Source of the DNA: Trileptium ribeirensis
Taxonomy: Eukaryota; Nematoda; Enoplea; Enoplida; Thoracostomopsidae
DNA: 64,000 nt
Assembly: GCA_030248225.1 (NCBI GenBank)
Contig: JASANE010012344.1
Span: forward strand, 1-64,000
Direction: 5' to 3'
The translations under genes and the position numbers were made by a program. This document shows positions 9,801 to 16,639 of the stretch, piece by piece (the stretch's first letter is position 1; the number at the start of each line of letters is the position of its first letter). The notes beneath the pieces were generated by a model. The model ran no database searches and was not told where the DNA came from. It saw nothing but the letters and a program-made list of their open reading frames with translations.

Positions 9801-11223
9801 GGGTACCCAGCAGGAGACTGATCACAGTGGAAATGAACCAGGGAACGAGCCTGGATACGGCGTGACTGCTGCGCCAGATGAGTCTAATGGTAGGTATGAT
9901 GAGTACAGTGATAGTGAGATGGATGAGGAACGCATGCTGGATGATGAGGAATTTTGGGCCAATTGGGTGGATCCGAATGCCGACTGGTACAGACGCGAAT
10001 CCAGCCCTGACGCACGAGAGTGGCATAGTGAAGGGGTGTGGGAAGTGCGTCGCGAAAACAACAACGAACTTCCGCGTGCACCATCAGATGATGGTATTGA
10101 TTTAAGCTTGCGAGCCAGCCAATTGTCTGTCCGTTCTGAGGAAGGAGATGGTGCTGCCGGAGGAAGTGATCTAGACGAAGGCAGCGATAGTAGCAGTATC
10201 GCTACGGGAAGTGTGAACGAGCTACGTTCGGATCCGCTGGTCGAAAACGTTCGTGGAGACCCTATCGAATGGACGCCTTGTATGTGCCTGGGTAATTTAG
10301 GTAGCTCCACTGATACATTGGCCGACATTTCCAGCGATATATTGGGACCCGTCGAAGAGGCGCCAAGTGTGCCCTCGGGTAATTCGGGCAACCCAAAGGA
10401 AACAGGTACGACCACTGAGGAATCCGTCGAAGGGAGACCATGTATGTCCCCGGGTAATTCGGAGGAATCAGTGAACTCGATTGGTGAGGACTCGGACATG
10501 TGCATGGGACATGAGAACTTGCTTAACTTTATACGAGAATCTAGCGATGGATGGGTACACCGACTTGACGAACAACTATTGGACATGTCTGGACTTTGTC
10601 TTCCTGACAATAGGCCGATCGAACTTGGACGAGTTAGAGCAATGACGGACGAGGAACGTAACCGAATTCTCGGGACTGACACATTGTTCACTATGACTGC
10701 AAGTCATACCGAGACCGCAGCTTATCAATTCTCTCGCATCGAATTGGCTGAGGATGCGCGTAAAGAGCCAACTGAAGAACTAATACCAATTAACTTTAGG
10801 GCTAGTGAAATCAATGCTGACTTCGGACAACCGTTAGCATTACAACCGCAGGCTCTCTTTTATCGGAGAGTAATAATTGTAATGGAACAACTGAACAATT
10901 TAAGCCGACTTTTTGAGCTCCGTTTTGAAGTTAGCACTCGCCCCACCTTACAGCGGGACGCCGCCATGCTAAGCAGTATACTAGGTATGGCTTCTCCAAT
11001 CGGGCACTGCATGACGGGGATGTATCTTGGTCCCGTAACTCTTGCCTCGTTGGAATCTTTCATAGAACTGGTGGGCCAATGCGTGAATGGCCACACGCTC
11101 CAGCAGGTTATTGAGAGAGAATTTGAGGTAGAGTTGAGTAGGGACCCGGTATTCCGACAGTGCCAGGAACGCCATACAAAAGATTCACGGGATATAGGTT
11201 CGGGTTGCTACTTTTTCGGTTAA
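6802..11223 (+). CDS. gag: Gag polyprotein: capsid, CCHC nucleocapsid and a very long acidic extension
   Basis: This is the structural protein that assembles the particle and binds genomic RNA. Residues 1-180 resemble the retrotransposon Gag capsid domain; homology starts about 15 codons before this first ATG. A zinc knuckle C239-x2-C242-x4-H247-x4-C252 (nt 7516-7557) marks the nucleocapsid. Residues 265-425 are rich in Gly, Asn, Pro and Arg, as in RNA-binding disordered tails. Residues 430 to about 1300 are strongly acidic (runs of Asp and Glu) and contain no family I recognise. The last 150 residues look folded (hydrophobic helices near 1355-1450) but are also unknown. At 1473 residues it is about three times the usual Ty3/gypsy Gag. 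It ends in TAA at 11221, and env follows in another frame. The gag identity is firm. The role of the acidic part is unknown. Confidence 0.85.
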   Translation: MYNRLANANGWDDRRKLICVPALLRGPAREAFEGLPAGKRQTFLGLVANLRFLFSSSRRPEKSLSGLCTRQQGANEPVAMYGLELQKLCDRAIPDMEDEQRDTMLRMFFQRGLRPEVRRQVLNQIHECETFRDSVGVAKRYEDASAACPEPDAPVASKPRAKTVNSLLEEGGEGLITQLQSMMEEHRKANNSSSDTISRLLDVIDKRVENTRQLNALAPPFVPGSPAAPPCLPIPHITCYRCGEPGHVMRECPYNVRYPPAAMNGSARNIDPAPVYASGAARREPGQQGPRNGVGIYPRNDNYNAGRGGPPPPCRQAENGNGYRNNSGWNNPPNAGMRPTGPNQAGPQYGRPPPGFANNTRGNDNYNNRPAPAYGYQRAQSERPPPNRGMGSQQPQSGRFYSLDDSNRNSGAVPRRRYQLNCSASQGNGNREPSPATTHRLEVLSRELGMIQGKLGHSEPTGRVNAIATTDEPLYDDDGYLINRHDDLDDFETMEGLVERHLNVITSTSWADAARLPRSRDLVQGMDSPELMEFGPRDLDDEPYGNELANSVNSKENTKYKKEGFLGEGLSMLCVDAPSAGVDPLVYMSASELNGERRGERSTSQSNCPAMRGSGMNARTLTAMEDSDGSMEICEEMEDGCVQNYRLRDYKGSVEFITGTPQGITSRGNSGTPSSLEMIAEIVSEDDVVVFEEPLLLFSSSVAGHPCVESVDVDDSGREADDVDMAQEELDLFGSPCEAPMEFLEVSERPGTREARLDDEDVSSGPPSPSSVLNYRSNDVVCGPDRRAGRPLCDDENCVSYECIDLPKLGRAYSLSELLEDDDGSDVDVIECYFEPAKYATNGLEVTFPTSLARVSTVIGSFLDADRGRPCHPYPSRGSDGFAAACADEAGMIVGAESIARGLPRYGDVDGRVANKDCPLHCEASVAPTVVEARSDVTCNELSFFNKSCDEVSVKDSAECVEVVELNELRESDELLIEQNGSVASNANYLSEAKMCNLHQGTQQETDHSGNEPGNEPGYGVTAAPDESNGRYDEYSDSEMDEERMLDDEEFWANWVDPNADWYRRESSPDAREWHSEGVWEVRRENNNELPRAPSDDGIDLSLRASQLSVRSEEGDGAAGGSDLDEGSDSSSIATGSVNELRSDPLVENVRGDPIEWTPCMCLGNLGSSTDTLADISSDILGPVEEAPSVPSGNSGNPKETGTTTEESVEGRPCMSPGNSEESVNSIGEDSDMCMGHENLLNFIRESSDGWVHRLDEQLLDMSGLCLPDNRPIELGRVRAMTDEERNRILGTDTLFTMTASHTETAAYQFSRIELAEDARKEPTEELIPINFRASEINADFGQPLALQPQALFYRRVIIVMEQLNNLSRLFELRFEVSTRPTLQRDAAMLSSILGMASPIGHCMTGMYLGPVTLASLESFIELVGQCVNGHTLQQVIEREFEVELSRDPVFRQCQERHTKDSRDIGSGCYFFG

Positions 11224-11261
11224 CGAGGAAGGTGGACTTATGACGGTACGTTGAGTACTAC

Positions 11262-12644
11262 GTGCGCGTCCATCCTCCGGATGGATACGTCGCACCGCAC
11301 TGGCCTTTCTACGTTGGCATTCAATCAGCCAGAATGCAGAAAACTTTCCGCGAGGCGAACCTCGAGTTACATGACCTCTTGTGCGAGGCGCCTTACTTGA
11401 TCGAATTCATTTACCAAAACCAAGATACACGAGGTGTTCCAGTCAACTCCTTTGTTGACCAAGTAATAAGCAATATGGAATTTGACGACGAAACCCACAG
11501 ACTTGCTCGACTAGTACTGCTCAGTGCACGCTTGAGACTGTTGCGACGCCCCGACATTGCCGCACTGCTTGAGACAGAAGGAGACACGTCAGTCGGATTA
11601 AAGTTAGGTAGGGATCGCATAATCTCGAAACTATGCTTGTTCCCGGACGATGACACTAACTGTTCCGTCCCGAATTTGGACGAACAATTAAACACGGCAT
11701 TGGCCGCTTACCTCGACTCATCTGACGAGGAGTCGGAGGATAACTCCAATAGCGACTCCGCCCAGCAAGAAAGCACAACTGAGTCGAGTGACACGGAAAC
11801 GAGGGACGAGGAAACCAGAAGCGACATTTCGGGACAAATTGCGGATAACAAGACCATGAGGGAACACGATCGAAACGGGGTACGACCCCCTTCACCGAGC
11901 CTCAGTAATGGCCTCGGCCATCCTTCAGGTATGTGGAGTGTCTGTACAATTCTATTGTTACTTTGGCTCTCAGCGCTTAGCTCAACACGCGCAACGCTCT
12001 CGCCATTTAGTGACTCAATCTCGCGCTTAGGTGCTTTTGTCAATCGACAAGTGGGAGTGGTCATCGAGCCCCAAGGCTTGGTGGTCACCTCTGACCAAAC
12101 AACGCATTTGCCAGTGGTATTGCAGTTATCACTTCGCGACTGGGAACGCAAGTCCGATCCGTATGTGAGCAAATTCTGTCCACCCTACGAAGCAAACGGG
12201 TCATGTCGCGCTGACTGTTTCCGAAAGGTCAATTGCACCGAATATCCACAGTTACATAAGACCTTAAGAGCCTTGGAGCAAGAACTGGATGACGCCTACC
12301 ATGGCGTGCTGGACACCAATTACTATTCGCTATTGGTGCATTCTTTCTGCGTCGCAAACGAACAACTATGTGACCTCACGAGTAAAAGAGAGAAGCGCTT
12401 TGCCAGCTTAATTGCTGCCGCCGCAGGTGCCGTCTCAGGTTTCTTGGGCCTAGGAATGGCGTTTTCCAATGGAGTACACATTAATAATGTGCGTAAACAG
12501 GTAACTGTCCTCGAGAAATTCATGCGTGAGACTAACGATGTCTCCTTCCGAAACACAAAAGCCATAAGGCAGCTGACCCGAGCAAATGAGGACATTTACG
12601 CATTCCTGCACCATAGCATGCAAGAGGTGGTCTCTATGATATAA
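11262..12644 (+). CDS. env: Envelope glycoprotein, N-terminal part, with an upstream unknown domain
   Basis: The frame is open from about 11244; the first ATG is at 11334. The first 220 residues form an unknown, mostly helical domain ending in a Ser/Glu/Asp-rich stretch (about 11710-11840). A classic signal peptide begins at the ATG at 11931 (MWSV, then a Leu-rich core). A Cys-rich ectodomain follows, then a furin-like KREKR site (nt 12384-12398) directly followed by an Ala/Gly-rich fusion-peptide-like segment and a heptad-like helix. This is the layout of class I, F-like envelopes of errantiviruses and baculoviruses: a membrane protein that would mediate fusion at the cell surface. A TAA at 12642 interrupts it, and the same frame continues beyond. 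Lying between gag and protease is unusual. Env identity rests on architecture, not on a database match. Confidence 0.75.
   Translation: MRVHPPDGYVAPHWPFYVGIQSARMQKTFREANLELHDLLCEAPYLIEFIYQNQDTRGVPVNSFVDQVISNMEFDDETHRLARLVLLSARLRLLRRPDIAALLETEGDTSVGLKLGRDRIISKLCLFPDDDTNCSVPNLDEQLNTALAAYLDSSDEESEDNSNSDSAQQESTTESSDTETRDEETRSDISGQIADNKTMREHDRNGVRPPSPSLSNGLGHPSGMWSVCTILLLLWLSALSSTRATLSPFSDSISRLGAFVNRQVGVVIEPQGLVVTSDQTTHLPVVLQLSLRDWERKSDPYVSKFCPPYEANGSCRADCFRKVNCTEYPQLHKTLRALEQELDDAYHGVLDTNYYSLLVHSFCVANEQLCDLTSKREKRFASLIAAAAGAVSGFLGLGMAFSNGVHINNVRKQVTVLEKFMRETNDVSFRNTKAIRQLTRANEDIYAFLHHSMQEVVSMI
11929..11930 (+). promoter_or_regulatory. Candidate 3' splice site just before the env signal peptide
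   Basis: The bases before 11929 read TCCTTCAG with a modest pyrimidine content. An exon starting here would have the env signal-peptide ATG (11931) as its first start codon. The same spot also reads CAG/GTATGT, a donor-like sequence, so polarity is ambiguous. The inference pairs it with the donor at 6322. Confidence 0.3.
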
Positions 12645-12869
12645 CAGGTTAGGTGTGCCGATCAGAAAGAGATCGCACACGTGCACCACCAGCTGATAGA
12701 TCACATCCTTCGAGCCAACATGCGCTCGTCGGTACAAGCTATAATGGAATCCATGCTGAATGGCGAACTATCTCCCGCCGTTATCGATGTAGTCATGCTA
12801 CGACGGTTATTTTCCATGGATCCACGCATTTCCAAGACTATCCTCATGCGCGAGCCTAGTCTAGCTTAA
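12645..12869 (+). pseudogene. env: Envelope middle segment between two in-frame stops
   Basis: This 74-codon stretch is in exactly the same frame as the pieces before and after it. It is bounded by TAA at 12642 and TAA at 12867. It reads as amphipathic helix with heptad-like spacing, as expected between the fusion peptide and the rest of a class I fusion subunit. The two stops are the only breaks in a frame that otherwise runs from 11244 to 15173. Both stops are followed by CAG, a weak resemblance to leaky-stop context; simple nonsense mutation is the plainer reading. Confidence 0.65.
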
Positions 12870-12884
12870 CAGTTTCGTCGCGTC

Positions 12885-15176
12885 ATGCCTGTGAGCGTAG
12901 ATTTCACCGCATTCCGCTTTGGATTCATATTGCAATTACCATTGCCGATGCGCAATGATGTACGACCATACTTTCGGATCTATAACACTGGTTGGAATGC
13001 ACCTGCCACGCTGACGCAGCTGAGACTGCCGCTTCCTCAATACGCTGCCCGTTTAGGGCACATTCGCTTCGAATCACTAAATCTGGGAGCATGCAAGCAA
13101 AGACCAGGAATCGCTTTCTGCGAACCATACGCGCTAATAACCGATCATAGCACCAACTGCTTAGAGTGGATTATTGCAGGAGAACACGTGCCCGAAACTA
13201 TTAAACACACATGCAGCAACCGCTCATTGATAGGCCCACTTGCCAATGACACATCCGTGCACACGACCATACAAGGTGTACTAATTCGGACTAGTGAACA
13301 TGAGGTCATATTGACAAATCGGAGACAACTAGCTCACGTGACGATGGGTAAGACAATAAAAGTACCACCTAATGGAGTCTTGTGGTTTCCGCACGGAAAC
13401 TACACTCAGTTAGTCATAGGGTCGATTGTGCTCACTAGTATGCTGAAGCCCGAGAAGATCACAATAAAATTCGGACCAAATATCACTATTGACCGGCTAT
13501 CCGGTACCAAACTAAGACCTCTGACTTGGGACTCACTTGACAACGCCAAGGCTATAAATTTGCGGGTCGCGCAGATAGCTAAAGATCAAGTACGTAGCGT
13601 CCTTAATCTCCCCGCCGTGGAATATACAGGATTCTTGCCCTACTTCCTCCTTACCGTCGTTGTAGGACTGATCAGCCTGATTTATTTCATGACCAAATGC
13701 AAGCTCCCGCCTAAATACGGGCACTACATTCCCCGATGGTTCCCATGTCGTGGACGATTAATCAGGACCGATAGCAAGCCTAGGAAAGTGATTAGATGGA
13801 CTAGAGCGAAACCTCGATTACCGAGTGCCCCACCCGCAGAAGACGACTTTCCTCACACAGACAGAACTTCACCGACTGAGGTCACGGTTGGGCCTTCGGG
13901 AACGCCGCGCGTGTCCGTCGCGTCTAGCCGTGCCCCACGTCGTTCGAACAGACTATTGACATCACGAAACTCATCGGAGGAAGAACTCGTTTTTATAGAG
14001 GACGACGAACTATTTGTCGCGCTCACTCGCGACTTACGTCGTGGACCTCGCCAAGGCGTGTTCACTAGACAATTAAACACGATGAACGCAGGTAACACCC
14101 CACTACTTATCAATGCAACCATACTTGGTACCCCAGTTATGACACTTGTAGACACTGGAGCCGACGTCTCAATTATGTCCCAAGCCCAAGCTGCCCGTTT
14201 GGGACTGGTCCCTCGCGACACTAACACTACCCGCATAGTATCAGCTACACAACAAGAATTAACAATAAGTGGAGTAGTGAAAGCACCGATCACAATAGGA
14301 TCGCTAAGTACACCGTGCGACTTTCAAGTGACAACCGACACTCCGTACGAATGTATCTTAGGCACTGACTTTATGGCATTACTAGCATATGTAGCCATAA
14401 ACTTCAAAGATCGTTGCCTGGATCTATCTAACGGAACCGAGAATTGCTCGGCACCTTTCGCCGATCAAGGGGATTACCGACCCCCAGTCATCAACGTAGT
14501 TACTAGGAAATACACTCAGGTACCACCGAATACCGAGTTGTTCATCAACGCCATCCCAGAAATTACTCAACCTCCGACCGGTCTAGGCTTATTTGTGCCT
14601 GGCCCCTTTCTTAGGGACGTTGCTATCGCTCACTCTCTGGTACTTACTGGTCAACGCATGATCCCGATAGCGCTAATGAACTTTGGGAACTTTCCCGTTG
14701 CAATACACGCCGGACAGACAATAGGACATATTGAGATGCTTGACGATGACGAGGTCGAGTTCCTATATGACAGTAACAAGCGTTTGTTACAACTTGACCC
14801 TCCAAGACGCACTAAGCAATGCAACAATATCGGGGTTACCCGAGACAATGTTGTACAAATCATAAGTGAACAAAGGAAGACCATTGACACCGAGCGATCC
14901 ATACAAGTCTTGAGTAAAATAGACTTTGGACAAACAACCCTTAACCCTTTCGAGCTTAAACAATTGAAAACAACCATATCTGAAAATGCAGACATATTTA
15001 GTGTACACCCATTCGATCTAGGAAGATGCGGGGTACACCAACACAGGATAGTCACTGGAGACGCACGACCAATTAAGCAGGTACCCTATCGCCTGGCTCA
15101 TTCACTACGAGAACCCTTACGTGAGGAGTTAAACAACATGGTAGAGGCAGGTCTAATAACGCCGTCAGATTCATAG
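12885..15176 (+). CDS. env-pro: Envelope C-terminal part fused in frame to aspartic protease and the start of reverse transcriptase
   Basis: Residues 1-245 are an ectodomain with several Cys and N-glycosylation sequons (NRS, NDT, NYT, NIT). Residues 250-269 (nt 13632-13691) are a strong hydrophobic membrane anchor, followed by a basic Cys-containing tail. Without a stop the frame then gives a retropepsin-like protease: D423-T-G-A (nt 14151), a flap region, and an ILGTDF motif near residue 490. The end (from about residue 715) is the N-terminal part of a Ty3-type reverse transcriptase, up to a TAG at 15174, where the rest continues in another frame. Known gypsy elements carry env after integrase, so an env-protease order is odd. 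In principle the anchor leaves the protease on the cytosolic or virion-interior side. Domain calls are firm; a native Env-Pol fusion is inference. Confidence 0.82.
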   Translation: MPVSVDFTAFRFGFILQLPLPMRNDVRPYFRIYNTGWNAPATLTQLRLPLPQYAARLGHIRFESLNLGACKQRPGIAFCEPYALITDHSTNCLEWIIAGEHVPETIKHTCSNRSLIGPLANDTSVHTTIQGVLIRTSEHEVILTNRRQLAHVTMGKTIKVPPNGVLWFPHGNYTQLVIGSIVLTSMLKPEKITIKFGPNITIDRLSGTKLRPLTWDSLDNAKAINLRVAQIAKDQVRSVLNLPAVEYTGFLPYFLLTVVVGLISLIYFMTKCKLPPKYGHYIPRWFPCRGRLIRTDSKPRKVIRWTRAKPRLPSAPPAEDDFPHTDRTSPTEVTVGPSGTPRVSVASSRAPRRSNRLLTSRNSSEEELVFIEDDELFVALTRDLRRGPRQGVFTRQLNTMNAGNTPLLINATILGTPVMTLVDTGADVSIMSQAQAARLGLVPRDTNTTRIVSATQQELTISGVVKAPITIGSLSTPCDFQVTTDTPYECILGTDFMALLAYVAINFKDRCLDLSNGTENCSAPFADQGDYRPPVINVVTRKYTQVPPNTELFINAIPEITQPPTGLGLFVPGPFLRDVAIAHSLVLTGQRMIPIALMNFGNFPVAIHAGQTIGHIEMLDDDEVEFLYDSNKRLLQLDPPRRTKQCNNIGVTRDNVVQIISEQRKTIDTERSIQVLSKIDFGQTTLNPFELKQLKTTISENADIFSVHPFDLGRCGVHQHRIVTGDARPIKQVPYRLAHSLREPLREELNNMVEAGLITPSDS

Positions 15177-15208
15177 TCTACATCACCAAAAGTGACGGTA
15201 CCTTACGG

Positions 15209-16639
15209 TTGTGCGTCGACTTCCGTAAGCTCAATGTAGTGGCAGAACGTGACTTATACCCGTTACCCCGTATAGATGACATATTGGGATGTCTTAGAAA
15301 CACCAAGTTCATGTCCAGTTTAGATCTTAATAAGGGCTTCTGGCAATTAGAACTGGACCCCGAGACCAAGGAGAAGACCTCCTTCGTCACTGTTCACGGA
15401 CAGTACGAGTACAACGTTCTGCCATTTGGACTGAATTCTTCACCAGGAGCCTTTCAAAGGTGCATGTCAATCATATTAAAGGGTTTAGAATGGGAACGAT
15501 GCCTCATCTACATAGACGACATGCCGGTCTTTTCACCCACATTCGAACAACACCTAGCGGACTTAATTATAGTATTTGACAGGTTCCATAAAGCCAATCT
15601 CAAACTAAAACCTTCAAAGTGCCAATTTGGACAGAAACAATTAAAATACCTAGGACATATTATTAGTTCAGAGGGAGTCAAACCCGATCCCGAGAAAACC
15701 GCTGCAATCGACAATTACAAACGACCGGAAACCCTCAAACAATTACAAAGCTTTCTAGGACTTGTAGGATACTACCATAAATTTATACCACACTACTCTG
15801 AAATTTGCGAACCACTCAACGCACTTCGACGAAAGGACAGTGAATTTAAGTGGACACCGCAATGCGAGGAAGCATTCGGAAAACTACGTAAGGCATTAGT
15901 GCAAGAACCACTACTCATATACCCGGACTTTTCTAAACCTTTCATACTCCAAACGGACGCTTCTGGATATGCCTTAGGGGCTGTACTTTCGCAAAAGACT
16001 GACAAAGGGACGTTACCTATCGCCTACGCGAGTAAGTCCCTCGTGGACTACCAACGACGATACCCCGCCATAGAGACTGAGGCTCTTGCCATTAGATGGG
16101 CCGCCCTACACTTCCGACACTACCTACTCGGACACGAATTCCATGTTGAAACGGACCATAAGCCACTTAAAGCACTATTCGAGAGACCGCCGCGAAATTC
16201 GCGACTAGCTCAATGGCGTAATGAATTACTAATGGAATTCGGTGGCTTCAACATTGAATATAGACCAGGTAAGGCTAATGCCAATGCAGACGGACTTTCC
16301 CGCGATCCCCGACATGACGTAGAATTTTCTTACTCTTCGGACGAAGCGGAATACGACGAACAGGACCATCCTCGAATGGTTGCTGTAGCTGTTAAAGGAC
16401 AGGATCGTGGTAAAGGCAAAGCTCCAGCTAAACCGCCCCGTCGATTTCCCACTGAGGAAGTTTGGAAACGACTTACTCGACAACTCATGGGACTTCCATC
16501 GGACGCTCCTGTTACCCTACCACCCGAGTACGTTAGAGAACGCTTCTATGTTCGGAGGACCTGGTTACGATCCCTTACCGGATCCGACACGTTTCATCTT
16601 CTATGGGGACATAGACGACCCATGGCCCGAAGGAGTTGA
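15209..16639 (+). CDS. pol: Reverse transcriptase and RNase H (pol, frame-shifted from its N-terminus)
   Basis: This region copies element RNA into DNA and degrades the RNA strand. The palm and fingers motifs are in order: CVDFRKLN at the start, LPFGLNSSPGAFQ, and the active-site Y101-I-D103-D104 (nt 15509-15520). The thumb/connection follows (SFLGLVGYYHKFIP). RNase H follows with QTDASG (D250), the TEA glutamate (E291) and TDHKPL (D316). Catalytic residues are all present. The frame begins just after a break: the preceding RT part ends at a TAG (15174) in a different frame, and residues VYITKSDGT are read here just upstream of the first ATG/GTG-type codon. After about 16540 the similarity leaves this frame for that of integrase. 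Order and motifs place it in Ty3/gypsy (Metaviridae). Confidence 0.93.
   Translation: MCVDFRKLNVVAERDLYPLPRIDDILGCLRNTKFMSSLDLNKGFWQLELDPETKEKTSFVTVHGQYEYNVLPFGLNSSPGAFQRCMSIILKGLEWERCLIYIDDMPVFSPTFEQHLADLIIVFDRFHKANLKLKPSKCQFGQKQLKYLGHIISSEGVKPDPEKTAAIDNYKRPETLKQLQSFLGLVGYYHKFIPHYSEICEPLNALRRKDSEFKWTPQCEEAFGKLRKALVQEPLLIYPDFSKPFILQTDASGYALGAVLSQKTDKGTLPIAYASKSLVDYQRRYPAIETEALAIRWAALHFRHYLLGHEFHVETDHKPLKALFERPPRNSRLAQWRNELLMEFGGFNIEYRPGKANANADGLSRDPRHDVEFSYSSDEAEYDEQDHPRMVAVAVKGQDRGKGKAPAKPPRRFPTEEVWKRLTRQLMGLPSDAPVTLPPEYVRERFYVRRTWLRSLTGSDTFHLLWGHRRPMARRS

Noticed and set aside
9822..10691. 289-codon minus-strand frame within gag
   Set aside because: It is an antisense shadow of the acidic Gag region. 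Ser/Leu richness is what the opposite strand of Asp/Glu-rich coding DNA gives.
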